DNA from: JAEELC01 sp963621965
Lineage (GTDB): Bacteria; Bacillota_I; Bacilli_A; Acholeplasmatales; Anaeroplasmataceae
Reading direction: 5' to 3'
NCBI GenBank assembly: GCA_963621965.1
Contig: CAVFGN010000001.1
Coordinates: 62,001 to 126,000, forward strand
Length of the DNA stretch: 64,000 nt
Notes under the pieces: model-generated
Told to the model about the DNA's origin: nothing
The model's input: the letters and a program-made list of their open reading frames with translations, nothing else
Database searches by the model: none
Program-made: the position numbers and the translations under genes
In this document: positions 23,282-33,015 of the stretch, one piece after another
Numbering within the stretch: position 1 is the stretch's first letter
How the letters are laid out: each line of letters starts with the position of its first letter

Positions 23282-23310
23282 TTGTTATTGGTAATTTTAC
23301 GATTTATAAT
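23282..23310 (+). promoter_or_regulatory. Promoter of the pectin locus
   Basis: TTGTTA (23282-23287), a 17-bp spacer and a perfect TATAAT (23305-23310). Confidence 0.8.
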
Positions 23311-23323
23311 GAAAGCGATTACA
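23310..23323 (+). promoter_or_regulatory. CcpA-type cre site
   Basis: TGAAAGCGATTACA matches the cre consensus TGWAANCGNTNWCA at every fixed position. It starts on the last base of the -10 box and covers the transcription start, a classical repression position. A local LacI-family pectin regulator could use the same site. Confidence 0.82.
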
Positions 23324-23357
23324 AAATATGTTGTTTTTATAAAAGGAGCAAAGAATA

Positions 23358-26300
23358 ATGAAAAGACATGTTAAAATTTTAGGAGCATTAACAGTAGCTG
23401 CGTTAGCTACTGCAACTATCGCTTCGTGTGGTAATGACACACCAAGCAGTCCTCAAAGTGAAAGTTCGACTGAGTCAGGTAAATCTAATAGTAGTACTCA
23501 ATCAACAGAAGTAACTTCATTTACTATTGATACTACAAATGCGACTACAAAGTTTTTAATTGGTGAAACTTTTAGTGCAAAAGGAATTGTAGTAAAAGAC
23601 AATTTAGGTAATGTTGTTGAAGATTATTCAATCGACGAGAGCGAGTATGTTAAAGATACAGCAGGCGAATATACAATCACTATTTACAAAAAGATTGACG
23701 GAAAAACTATTAAAGGAACATATAGTGTAAAAGTTTTAACTGAAATAGTTGAAGAGGTTTCTACAGTTGAAGAATTCTTAAATGCAAGAAACTATAAGAA
23801 TGAAAGTTCAATAAATAATTTAACTATTAAGTTAACTGCAGATATAGATTTATTAGGTGTTACATTAGCACCTACTGATTCTACATTTATAGGTACTTTT
23901 GATGGTAATGGTCATACTATTTCTAATGCAAGTTTTACACAAACTTCATCTAAGGAAGGTTTATTATTCGATAATATCGATAACGGTACTGTCAAAAATG
24001 TAAAATTCTTCAATACCGAAGTTATTGGTAAAGTTGCAGAGACTGTAGGTATTGTATGTGGTGAAGTCAAATCAGGCGCAACTTTCGAAAACATTGAATT
24101 CTCAATGTGTACAGTAGATAATACCGGTTGTAACTACGGAGGTCTACTTTTCGGTCGTCAAGAAGGAACTGCAGGTACAATTAATGTATCAAAGATCACT
24201 GTTAAGAATTTAACAAGTGTATCTTGTGCTCAATATGGCGGTCTCTTGATGGGAGATATTTTAAAAGGCGCAACTTTAAATATTTCAGACTGCGATGTTG
24301 ATGGTGTTTGGAAGACTGTTTCTGGTAACGGTTCATATTTATGCGGTAGAACTCGTGGTGGTAAGATTACTATTAGTAATGTAATTTTGCGTGGTGAAAT
24401 TTCAAGCGAAAATCCATTAGTAAATATTGGATTTGTTACTTCAAACGCAAGTGTTGAATCTTTAAAAATTTCAAATTTATTATTGTTAGATGTTAAGGCT
24501 AATTTTGGCACATCTCAAGGTGTACTAGATTTAATATATGGTAATAAAAAACCAACTGCTAAAGAATATTCACATGTTTATCTAAAGAGCAGTGAGACTT
24601 TAGCATGTGCTACTAAAGAAGAAGTAGTAGACTTGACAAGTGATGTTACATTTGAATTGTTAACAGGTGAGTCTTTTGGTTTGTCTAGCGATACTTGGGA
24701 AAAAGACGATACTAAGATTGTTAAGATTAAAGGATCTAGTTCAAACACACCAAGCAAGGATGCGACAGTAAGTAAATTAATTGCATCTACAGGTGCAGTA
24801 CAAAGTATTTACTATACTGATCAAAACAATATTCCTTCAACTGATGGTTTAGTGATTGCTGCTCAATATTCTGACGGATGCGTTGTTGCATTAGACAACT
24901 CTAAATTAACTGTTAAATATACAAAAGCTGACGGCACAGTTGTTGATGCCTCTAAGGGACTAGACAAGGGTGTTTATAACTGTGTAGTTTCTTATAATAA
25001 TCAAGAAGTATCATATAAGATTTATGTTGCTACTCTTGAATCTATTTCAATTAACACTGAAGATGTTGCAACAGCTTATACAAGTGGAGATACAACAGAA
25101 CTTGACAAAGCAAATTTACATGTATATGCAAACTACTCAGATGGTACAAATATATATACTGAAATTGCAAATTCTGATGCATACACAATTAAAGTAACTG
25201 ATAAGGATAACAATGATGTTACTAAATTAAATAGAGAAGGTGAGTACAGTGTAACAGTTACATCAACTGTTGAATGTACAACAAAATCTGCCTCATATAC
25301 TATTAATGTAGTTGAAGCACAAAAAGATAGTGCTGAAGTTAAAGTATATGTTGGTGCTAGTAAAGAAAATGGAAAGAAAGACACAAATGGAAATTATAGC
25401 TTTAAGACAATTGAAAAAGCCTTAAGCTACTTAAAAGCGCTTGATTTAAAGGATGAATCTATTAAGACAATTTTCCTTGAAGCAGGAACATATAATGAAC
25501 AATTAGATATTGATATTCCTAATTTAAGATTAATCGGTACTGGTTCTTCATTTGACAAAACAATTATCACTTACTCTGCAGCTGCAGGAAGCGAGAAACG
25601 TGATTTAACAGGTACTGTTGGTACTTATTCTTCAGCAAGTGTATTTGTTGAAGCAAGTGCTACTAACTTTGTAGCAAGTAACATTTATTTCAAAAATGAT
25701 TTTGATTACAATAATTCAAAATTATCTGATAAACAAGCTGTTGCACTTCGTTGTGATGCAGACAAGTCTTACTTCTTAAATTGTGGATTCTACGGAAACC
25801 AAGATACATTATTTGCAAAGACTGGTAGACAATATTATAAGTCATGTAAGATTTATGGTAATGTAGACTATATATTTGGCGAAGATGCAGTCGCATTATT
25901 CAAAGATTGTGATATTGTTTCAATTGCACGTGAAGGCGGCGAAACTAATAATGGTTATGTTGTTGCTACTAAGGGTAGTGGCGTAGAATACGGATTCTTA
26001 TTTGATGGATGCCGTTTCTCATCAGATGAGAAAGTAAACGCTGGTTCAATGAGTATTGCACGTCCTTGGGCAAACCAAAGTAGAGTTGCAGTAATTAATT
26101 CTACAATTAGTGCAGCTTACTCTAAGGTTGCATATGATGGTACTACAAAGTCTCGTTATGCAAATATGAGTGGAGTTGACCCTAGTGGAGACATGTTTGT
26201 TGAATACAATAACACAGGAGATGGTGCTATTCAGAGTGCAGTTACTGGTATGAAGTTCTTAACAGAAGCTGAAGCTAAAGCATATCAATCAAATATATTT

Positions 26301-27119
26301 GCACAAACAAACGGAACAGTTAAGTTTGATTCTAGTTGGGATATAACAGGACTTGATAGTGAAACTAGATATGTTGTTTATTACTCTCAAAAGACTTATA
26401 ACGTAGGTGACACTTATGAAAAACCTGGTGTAGATGTTTATAAGTTAACAGGTGCTATTAATAGTGAATATGTAGTAGCTAATATAACTGATTACACTAT
26501 TGTTATTAAGAATTCTAAGGGTGAAACAGTAGAAGAATCTAAGGTAACAAGCACAGCTGGTGACTATACTGTTCAAATTATGGATGGAAGTAGTGTTGCA
26601 TACACAACTACATTATCTGTAAATTCTAATTCGGGAATAACTTTAACTACTTATAAGGCAAGCGAAAGCGCGGTTGCTATTGGGGACCTTAATGATGCTT
26701 GGACTTGGGTAGGAACTAGTGGCAGTTCTAAATGTAAAACTGGTGTAATTGGTGAGGATTTAAATAGTAATGATGCTAAAAACGGTTCTATCGTATTACC
26801 TAAATTATTAGTTTCTAAGGAAGCTAATCCTACAGAATACATTATTTCAAAAGAATTTAGTGCTTCAAAAAAAGCTACTGTAAAAATCACAGCTGGATCT
26901 ACTGCTACAGGCAATGCACTTACTGTTGTTGTACAAGCTTTAGATGCAAACGGTAGTGTTGTTACAAGTGCTAGCGTAAATACATATACTGGTAAGTTAA
27001 TTAGTGAAGGTGTATTTGAATTAAACTCTGATACTGAATTTACTAAATTAAGAATTGTATGTACTGCTCCTGATGGAAAGAATATTGCAATTGCTAAAAT
27101 TGAAGCCGTAATTGGCTAA
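23358..27119 (+). CDS. Multidomain pectin methylesterase lipoprotein
   Basis: 1253 aa. Lipoprotein signal with lipobox TIASC (Cys about 24) and a Ser-rich linker. Residues about 50-125 form an Ig-like domain; about 130-350 a GLUG-like beta repeat region (TFDGNGHTISNASF, GGLLFGRQEG); about 465-650 further Ig-like repeats; about 660-970 a family-8 carbohydrate esterase (pectinesterase) right-handed helix with QAVALR, GNQDTLF (about 812) and GNVDYIFG (about 834), which supply the Gln and two Asp catalytic residues, and RPW (the substrate-binding Arg/Trp) near 907. The C-terminus carries more Ig-like and a binding-module-like domain. It removes methyl groups from homogalacturonan at the cell surface so that lyases can cut it. 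AAAGGAG precedes the start. First gene of the pectin unit. Confidence 0.9.
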   Translation: MKRHVKILGALTVAALATATIASCGNDTPSSPQSESSTESGKSNSSTQSTEVTSFTIDTTNATTKFLIGETFSAKGIVVKDNLGNVVEDYSIDESEYVKDTAGEYTITIYKKIDGKTIKGTYSVKVLTEIVEEVSTVEEFLNARNYKNESSINNLTIKLTADIDLLGVTLAPTDSTFIGTFDGNGHTISNASFTQTSSKEGLLFDNIDNGTVKNVKFFNTEVIGKVAETVGIVCGEVKSGATFENIEFSMCTVDNTGCNYGGLLFGRQEGTAGTINVSKITVKNLTSVSCAQYGGLLMGDILKGATLNISDCDVDGVWKTVSGNGSYLCGRTRGGKITISNVILRGEISSENPLVNIGFVTSNASVESLKISNLLLLDVKANFGTSQGVLDLIYGNKKPTAKEYSHVYLKSSETLACATKEEVVDLTSDVTFELLTGESFGLSSDTWEKDDTKIVKIKGSSSNTPSKDATVSKLIASTGAVQSIYYTDQNNIPSTDGLVIAAQYSDGCVVALDNSKLTVKYTKADGTVVDASKGLDKGVYNCVVSYNNQEVSYKIYVATLESISINTEDVATAYTSGDTTELDKANLHVYANYSDGTNIYTEIANSDAYTIKVTDKDNNDVTKLNREGEYSVTVTSTVECTTKSASYTINVVEAQKDSAEVKVYVGASKENGKKDTNGNYSFKTIEKALSYLKALDLKDESIKTIFLEAGTYNEQLDIDIPNLRLIGTGSSFDKTIITYSAAAGSEKRDLTGTVGTYSSASVFVEASATNFVASNIYFKNDFDYNNSKLSDKQAVALRCDADKSYFLNCGFYGNQDTLFAKTGRQYYKSCKIYGNVDYIFGEDAVALFKDCDIVSIAREGGETNNGYVVATKGSGVEYGFLFDGCRFSSDEKVNAGSMSIARPWANQSRVAVINSTISAAYSKVAYDGTTKSRYANMSGVDPSGDMFVEYNNTGDGAIQSAVTGMKFLTEAEAKAYQSNIFAQTNGTVKFDSSWDITGLDSETRYVVYYSQKTYNVGDTYEKPGVDVYKLTGAINSEYVVANITDYTIVIKNSKGETVEESKVTSTAGDYTVQIMDGSSVAYTTTLSVNSNSGITLTTYKASESAVAIGDLNDAWTWVGTSGSSKCKTGVIGEDLNSNDAKNGSIVLPKLLVSKEANPTEYIISKEFSASKKATVKITAGSTATGNALTVVVQALDANGSVVTSASVNTYTGKLISEGVFELNSDTEFTKLRIVCTAPDGKNIAIAKIEAVIG

Positions 27120-27138
27120 TAAAATTAAATTTCAAAAT

Positions 27139-27164
27139 ACTAGGGGATTTTCCCCTAGTTGTTT
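27139..27164 (+). terminator. Hairpin after the pectinesterase gene (weak terminator)
   Basis: ACTAGGGGA (27139-27147), a 3-nt loop and TCCCCTAGT (27151-27159), a 9-bp perfect stem, followed by TGTTTTG. The poor T run suggests partial termination, lowering expression of the two downstream genes relative to the first. Confidence 0.6.
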
Positions 27165-27181
27165 TGAGTAAAGGAGAAAAT

Positions 27182-28612
27182 ATGAAATTAAAAAAAATCA
27201 TAGTTCCTATTCTTGTAGGAACTAGTATAATTGGAATTGCATCATGTAGAAACAATGACACGCCTAGTGGAAGTTCTGATATATCAAATGATCAAAGCAG
27301 TTCAAGCGCTTCATCAAGTAGTGGTGAACCTGATTACATGGGAGCTGCACTAACTGAATTAGCTGTTGGTGCTGGTTCAGCTAAAACATCTTATTCATTA
27401 GGAGAAAAATTGAATTGTGATGGTATCTTTGTTACAGCTATTTTTGCAGATAGTCAAAAGAGAAACTTAACAAGTAGTCAATATTCTATTGATGATTCTG
27501 AATTTAGAAGTGACAAAGAAGGCGTATATAACATTCATGTTATTTATAAACAAGGAACAATTAGAAAAACTGCTACCTACACTGTTACTGTCAGTTCAAT
27601 ACTAAATAAATTGAGTACGAAGTATTTACTAGGTATAACTGCTAGCGGTATGAAGTTAGACTATATGTTTGGTGAGAGTCTAGATACAAATGGTCTAAAA
27701 GTAACTGCTACTTATTCTGATTTTTCAGAAGAAGACGTTACAAGTAAAGTTACAAGTGATTATTCATTATATGATTCATCTAGACTTGGTGCTTATATGC
27801 TTAAGTTTAATTACGAAGAAACTTACACATTAGGTAACCAAACAGAGACAAAATCAAGTTCTACATTCTTACTTGCAACAGTTGATGGTAAGATTAAAGA
27901 TATAGAATTTGAATCAGGTACTACAACAGTAGAACAAGATAGTGTTGGGCCTGATGGAACACTAAGTACTCTTGATATGTCTGACTGGAAGGTTAAAGCT
28001 ACATTTATTAATAACGACTATGATGAAGTGAGCGCTTACGTTTCACCTTCGGAATTAGTTTTATCTGATTTCAACAGTGGTATTGCCGGAAAACAAAGTG
28101 CTACCATTTCTTATACACATGGTACAATGACTAGAAGTTGTAAGGTGGAAATAAACGTATCATCAATTGCAGAACCTGATTATTTCTTTAATGCATCTAC
28201 ATTAACACAAGCTAATAATACAACATTAGCAGAAGAAACTGTTATTAGTGACGTACTAAGTGCTGGTAATAAGTGTCAAATTAAAGATGAATCTACTCCT
28301 AAGGAGTTTGGTGATTTATCATTTAGCAAACGTATTCAAACAAATGGTGCTGGTAAACCTGATGTTTCAAATTATATTAAGTTTACATTAACTAGTGATG
28401 CGACTGTCGCTATTATTGCGCGTGCTTCAAGTACTGATAAACCAGTAACTGCGGCCGGATTCTATGATTCAAATATGAGCTTAAAGAGTGATTCTTATCA
28501 ATATTCTACAAATATTTCTAAATATAAATATGAACTTAAAGCTGGTACATATTATTTCTGTGATGTACAATATGCTGTTCAAATTTATGGAATTCAAATT
28601 TGGTATAAATAG
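27182..28612 (+). CDS. Ig-like lipoprotein with pectin-binding-type C-terminal domain
   Basis: 476 aa from ATG 27182, behind AAAGGAG; the in-frame TTG at 27164 is rejected because it would place the site inside the gene. Lipobox GIASC (Cys about 22), Ser-rich linker, then three Ig-like domains (about 50-140, 145-235, 240-335; each with the Y-S-x-G-E/D-x-L-D-x-x-G-x-x-V-x-A pattern, as in YSLGEKLNCDGIFVTA). The last ~125 residues (FFNASTL onward to YGIQIWYK) match the C-terminal module often fused to polysaccharide lyases. No catalytic domain is present, so it may bind pectin at the cell surface and pass it to the flanking esterase and lyase. Function inferred from context. Confidence 0.72.
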   Translation: MKLKKIIVPILVGTSIIGIASCRNNDTPSGSSDISNDQSSSSASSSSGEPDYMGAALTELAVGAGSAKTSYSLGEKLNCDGIFVTAIFADSQKRNLTSSQYSIDDSEFRSDKEGVYNIHVIYKQGTIRKTATYTVTVSSILNKLSTKYLLGITASGMKLDYMFGESLDTNGLKVTATYSDFSEEDVTSKVTSDYSLYDSSRLGAYMLKFNYEETYTLGNQTETKSSSTFLLATVDGKIKDIEFESGTTTVEQDSVGPDGTLSTLDMSDWKVKATFINNDYDEVSAYVSPSELVLSDFNSGIAGKQSATISYTHGTMTRSCKVEINVSSIAEPDYFFNASTLTQANNTTLAEETVISDVLSAGNKCQIKDESTPKEFGDLSFSKRIQTNGAGKPDVSNYIKFTLTSDATVAIIARASSTDKPVTAAGFYDSNMSLKSDSYQYSTNISKYKYELKAGTYYFCDVQYAVQIYGIQIWYK

Positions 28613-28625
28613 AAAGGAGTAAATT

Positions 28626-31600
28626 ATGAAAAGAAAAAAAATAATGCTTGGTTTATCAGGCCTAGTTTGTCTACTTGGTTTATCAACTTTAGCTTATAAT
28701 TCAAAAGCTGATACAGATATGCCTAAAGACTCGACTGATTTAGATAAAAAAGTTGATATTTTCGATAATCTTGTGTCTGAAACAATTTATGCATCTCCAG
28801 ACCAAACTGTTGAATTTAATTTTGAAAAAGAAGTCAACGAAGAACTTCAGGATGAACCAACTCATAAAGGTACTAAAGATGATCCTTATGACATATTTAC
28901 TGCCTTTAATAGAGTGGGTGCCGGAGATACATTAGTACTTTTAAATGGTACGTACAAAATGTCTAATCGTATTAACGCTAAAAATAGCGGTAATGCGAAA
29001 AGAAGAATTAAAGTAGTTCCTGAAACTGAGGGTGAAGTTCATCTTGATTTTTCAGGCATGGCTTTTGACTCTGCCAACCGTGGTATTCAATTAAATGGTT
29101 CATACTGGGATTTTTACGGTCTTGATGTATTTGGTGCCGGAGACAATGGTATGTACATTGCAGGCTCATACAACAAAGTTGAACGTTGTTTATTCCATGA
29201 AAATTCTGATACTGGTTTACAATTAGGTCGTTCTACAAGTTCTTATACAACTATTGATAAGTGGCCTAGTAATAACTTAATTCTAAACTGTACATCTTAT
29301 AATAACTACGATAAAGAAACATTAGGTGAGAATGCGGATGGATTTGCGGCTAAATTAACAGTTGGCGAAGGGAACGTATTTGACGGATGTATTGCTTATA
29401 GAAATGCCGATGACGGTTGGGATATGTTTGCTAAAACTGACTCAGGCAATATCGGTACTATTACATTACTTAACTGCGTTGCATTTGAAAACGGTTGGGT
29501 TTTAAATAAGACTAAGTCTTATTCAAAGGATAAAGAAGGAAATTACATCGATTCCTACATGACTGAAAATGGTGATGGTAATGGCTTTAAACTAGGTGGT
29601 TCTTCAATGGAAGGCGATATGGTTTTAAAGAACTGTCTTGCCTTTAACAATAGAATGGGTGGATTTGCTGATAACTCTAACCCTGGTACATTATCTTTAT
29701 ATAATTGTACTGCATATAACAACTCTGTATATGTATCTATGACTTCAAGTGGTACTCAAGCTCTTGACCAAACAGGTGAAACAGGTCATTTTGGTTTAAA
29801 TGATAATGGCTCTGAAAACTTTGCAATGGCTCGTACTGAAAGCTCATACAATACATTCTACAGTTGTTTATCTGTTGTAACTAATAGAGATTCAAGTAAG
29901 TCTTATGAAAACTATGATGAATATAGAGGTGCTGCTAGCTACTCAATATTCAACACAGGTTTAAATAAATATACACAAATAACTACACCAATCGATGCTT
30001 CAAGCTACCAAAATAAGCAATCAGGAAGTGCTTATGAGGGTACAATTGATGATTCAGTATTTGTAAAGACTAAGATTCAAAAAGATGGAAAAGATGTTGA
30101 GATTAACGGAAATAGAGAAATTGATACATTATTAAGAAACTCTGACGGTTCTATTAATATGGGTGAAACATTTGCACTTAACGATGACTCTCTAAAGACA
30201 TTTGTATCAGGCAGTGCTATAGGTGCTACTCTAAATAAGACAAGTAGTGATCAATATGAACATGTTGATTGGCAAGACTTATCAAATGTAAGTACATCAA
30301 GTGATTATGTAAGTGTATTACATGCACTTGAAGCTTTAACTATTCCATGCAATACAAACTATGTATATCAAGATTTAGACTTAGTTACATCAGTAAATGG
30401 TCTTAAAGTATCATGGTACTCATCTGATGAATCAATATTTAAGGTTGGTTATTATGAAACTAAATCTGTTAGTGGAAGAAATTATTTAACTGGTAATGTA
30501 ATTCGTGATAGAGCAATCGATAAAACAATTGATCTAGTCGCAACAATTTCTTACAATCAAACAACTTTATCTAAGACATTTAAATTAACGATTAAAGCTG
30601 AAACTCCTCAAATTGGTTCTGTAATTGGAGTTGAAAATAAATATATTTATAGTCAATTTGGTACTTGGTATACTCCTGAAATTGTTGTAACTGATAAGAT
30701 GAGTTATGCAGGCAACGCGCTTAAAGAGGGCGTAGATTATAAACTTGACTTAACTTATAAGTATGCTTTAAATACAAGTTCTAAATACTATGATGTAGAC
30801 GGCGTTTATACTACTGTTCCTGGTGTTTATTTAGTTAATTATGAAGTAACATCATTACTTGGTGATGGTGAACACATTACAGGATCATATGTAGTATACG
30901 TATTAAGTGATACTGCAGAAATTGATATTTCAACTGATGCTAGTCTTGCAGATAGTTATGCAATTACTCAAACAAATGGTTATGACTTCATGGTTAACGC
31001 ATCACGTGATGGTGCTAAAGTTAGTGCTGCATTTAATTCTACATATGGATATATGTATTTATACACAAGTACTAATGAAACTGAAAGTGTTACAACTGTT
31101 GTTGAAAATGGAACTTGTGTTGATATTTCAGACGAGTTTGCTTATGGTGTTGCTTTAAATGAAAATAAAAATGGATATTACGTACATATTGTTGTAAGTA
31201 ATAGAACTAAGAATGCGGAAAAGAAGTTATATTCTAAAGTATATAGTGCAAAAGTTACAACACAAGAAATTTCAACTTGCGAAGAGTTCTTTAACTTAGT
31301 AAGTGGTAAGACTTCTGTTTCATCAAGCACAATTTATTTATTAACTAATGATCTAGACTTTGCAAATACAGAATATGATTTTGCATCAAATACTGCATCA
31401 TTTACTGGTCTATTTAATGGTCAAGGACATACAATTAAAAATATTAACATTGATTCTGCTGTAGCTAAGGGTTCTAATATATTCTACCAATTAAAGGGTG
31501 GTACTATTATGAATGTCAACTTTGATGGTATTACTATTAAAGGAACTAACTCAAGTGACCAATGCAGTGGTATTGTAGGTCAAATGAATGGTGGTTATAT

Positions 31601-32336
31601 CCATAATGTTGACTTAACTAACATTACTGTATTAGCTAAATCAGCTGTTGGCGGTCTTGTTGGTCAAGTTATTGGCGATATTAACTACATTACAGAAGTA
31701 TCTCTCGTTAACCCAATGGAAAAAGGATATATTAGTGGTTCTAAATATATTGGTGGTTTAGTTGGTAACGTTCAAAAAGGCACTGAACAATCTAAGGTAG
31801 AATTATACATGTCTGATTGTTTTGTTAATGCATATATAGGAGATCATGAGGACTCAGGTTATGTTGGTGGTATTGTAGGTAGAAACAAAAACGAATTTGA
31901 GACCTACGTAATGTCTGTTGAACACTGCTATTTCACAGGTATTGTTGATACAAATTATACTTACTCTGGTGGTATTGTAGGCTCAATTGACTCTACAAGT
32001 GGTCATATTAATGTTAAATATAATGTATCTGATGCTACTCTAGTGTTAAAAGATACTATTCTTGTTAAGACAAGTACTACAATTGGTCAAAAGAATAATT
32101 CTCCTGTAATTGGAAGATTCACTTATGTTGCCGGATTATGTACTCTTGGTGGTAATTATGGACCATACGAAGAATATCACGGCGAGGTTGGAAGTAATTT
32201 TGATGACTTCTTTAACCAAATTCAAACAGAATCATTCTGGACACGTGTTGGATTTATCACAAGTGAAAATTCTAAGTGGAAAATGGTTGTTAATGCTGAT
32301 AACGTAGTTTTAGCTCCTTACTGCGTTTTAGCTTAG
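28626..32336 (+). CDS. Pectate lyase, PL9-like, with Ig-like and GLUG repeats
   Basis: 1236 aa. Sec signal peptide (residues 1-28, no lipobox). The catalytic right-handed beta helix covers about 55-420 and shows family-9 lyase features: GTKDDPYDIFTAFNRVGAGDT at the start (in parts), GSYWDFYGLDVFGAGDNG, NADGFAAKLTVGEGN (about 235-249) and YRNADDGWDMF (about 254-264), where acidic residues bind calcium and the Lys of AAKL acts as base, then DGNGFKLGG. Residues about 560-660 and 660-780 look Ig-like. About 890-1190 carry GLUG-type repeats (FNGQGHTIKN, GGLVGQV, GGLVGNV, GGIVGRN, GGIVGSI). It should cleave de-esterified pectin by beta-elimination outside the cell. AAAGGAG precedes the start, 13 nt after the previous gene. 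Confidence 0.86.
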   Translation: MKRKKIMLGLSGLVCLLGLSTLAYNSKADTDMPKDSTDLDKKVDIFDNLVSETIYASPDQTVEFNFEKEVNEELQDEPTHKGTKDDPYDIFTAFNRVGAGDTLVLLNGTYKMSNRINAKNSGNAKRRIKVVPETEGEVHLDFSGMAFDSANRGIQLNGSYWDFYGLDVFGAGDNGMYIAGSYNKVERCLFHENSDTGLQLGRSTSSYTTIDKWPSNNLILNCTSYNNYDKETLGENADGFAAKLTVGEGNVFDGCIAYRNADDGWDMFAKTDSGNIGTITLLNCVAFENGWVLNKTKSYSKDKEGNYIDSYMTENGDGNGFKLGGSSMEGDMVLKNCLAFNNRMGGFADNSNPGTLSLYNCTAYNNSVYVSMTSSGTQALDQTGETGHFGLNDNGSENFAMARTESSYNTFYSCLSVVTNRDSSKSYENYDEYRGAASYSIFNTGLNKYTQITTPIDASSYQNKQSGSAYEGTIDDSVFVKTKIQKDGKDVEINGNREIDTLLRNSDGSINMGETFALNDDSLKTFVSGSAIGATLNKTSSDQYEHVDWQDLSNVSTSSDYVSVLHALEALTIPCNTNYVYQDLDLVTSVNGLKVSWYSSDESIFKVGYYETKSVSGRNYLTGNVIRDRAIDKTIDLVATISYNQTTLSKTFKLTIKAETPQIGSVIGVENKYIYSQFGTWYTPEIVVTDKMSYAGNALKEGVDYKLDLTYKYALNTSSKYYDVDGVYTTVPGVYLVNYEVTSLLGDGEHITGSYVVYVLSDTAEIDISTDASLADSYAITQTNGYDFMVNASRDGAKVSAAFNSTYGYMYLYTSTNETESVTTVVENGTCVDISDEFAYGVALNENKNGYYVHIVVSNRTKNAEKKLYSKVYSAKVTTQEISTCEEFFNLVSGKTSVSSSTIYLLTNDLDFANTEYDFASNTASFTGLFNGQGHTIKNINIDSAVAKGSNIFYQLKGGTIMNVNFDGITIKGTNSSDQCSGIVGQMNGGYIHNVDLTNITVLAKSAVGGLVGQVIGDINYITEVSLVNPMEKGYISGSKYIGGLVGNVQKGTEQSKVELYMSDCFVNAYIGDHEDSGYVGGIVGRNKNEFETYVMSVEHCYFTGIVDTNYTYSGGIVGSIDSTSGHINVKYNVSDATLVLKDTILVKTSTTIGQKNNSPVIGRFTYVAGLCTLGGNYGPYEEYHGEVGSNFDDFFNQIQTESFWTRVGFITSENSKWKMVVNADNVVLAPYCVLA

Positions 32337-32344
32337 CATACGAA

Positions 32345-32375
32345 AAGGCTGTAGAAATACAGTCTTTTCTTTTTG
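32345..32375 (+). terminator. Terminator of the pectin unit
   Basis: AAGGCTGTA (32345-32353), GAAA loop, TACAGTCTT (32358-32366) with one G-U, then a T-rich tail. Confidence 0.85.
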
Positions 32376-32401
32376 CTTAAACAATTTGTTTTTGGTATAA
32401 T
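32373..32401 (+). promoter_or_regulatory. Promoter of the glycosylation operon
   Basis: TTGCTT (32373-32378), a 17-bp spacer and a perfect TATAAT (32396-32401). The -35 overlaps the end of the preceding terminator. The start point would be near 32408, so the mRNA leader is only about 10 nt. Confidence 0.75.
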
Positions 32402-32418
32402 CTATAATGGTGAATTAT

Positions 32419-33003
32419 ATGGACATTAAAGAGTTAATAAAATATGTTGGTACTAAAACATTAATTAAAGTTAAAGTATCAAATTTATGTTTAGAAGAAG
32501 ACTTATTTATCTTATCCTCTAAATTATATGCATATGTTAATGGCGAAAAAGTTAATACAATTGATACAATTAAGCAAACTAAAAATATATTACATGTTTT
32601 TTATAATTCTATTGATGATAAATTTAGTGAAATATATCTAAATCTTGAAGATGCTTATGTAGGACAATATTTTACAAAGAAAAATGCAAAATACAATTCT
32701 TATAGTGTACTTGATTTGGAAAATTATACATTACCTATTGAAAGTCTTGTAAAAGATTTAATAAATGACGGAAAAACGCTTCTAATAAAGATAAAAGAAA
32801 ATGATAGAAAATATAAATTTGAATACTTGTTTAAAAAGTTAGGACTTATTAATAAACTTGATAGAGTAAGTAATCGTGCAGATTTTGTTGTTTCTAAAGA
32901 ATTCTATTATGATAAAAAGATCCTTGATTTAGGATTTGAGACGGATATTTCTTTTGATTTCGAATCTTTATATGATAAAGCATATGAATTATATTTTAAA
33001 TAA
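32419..33003 (+). CDS. Unknown cytoplasmic protein at the head of the glycosylation operon
   Basis: 194 aa from ATG 32419, with GGTGA 6-10 nt upstream; ATG 32407 in the same frame would lie at the predicted transcription start and has no binding site. It has no signal peptide and no membrane segment. It alternates charged and aliphatic residues, with Tyr/Lys/Asp-rich sequence and a C-terminal EFYYDKKILDLGFETD region. I do not recognise a family. It is separated by 12 nt from the YfhO-type gene and shares its promoter, so a role in the same glycosylation process or its control is likely from context only. Confidence 0.55.
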   Translation: MDIKELIKYVGTKTLIKVKVSNLCLEEDLFILSSKLYAYVNGEKVNTIDTIKQTKNILHVFYNSIDDKFSEIYLNLEDAYVGQYFTKKNAKYNSYSVLDLENYTLPIESLVKDLINDGKTLLIKIKENDRKYKFEYLFKKLGLINKLDRVSNRADFVVSKEFYYDKKILDLGFETDISFDFESLYDKAYELYFK

Positions 33004-33015
33004 TGTGAGGTTATT

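Noticed and set aside
30907..31158. Second frame inside the pectate lyase gene (low-complexity Leu/Met-rich)
   Set aside because: A frame shadow produced by the AT-rich coding sequence; no start signal.
23358..32336. Long repeats in the pectin proteins as mobile or CRISPR-like repeats
   Set aside because: They are Ig-like and GLUG protein repeats with diverged DNA sequence; no CRISPR array or insertion sequence was seen anywhere in the window.
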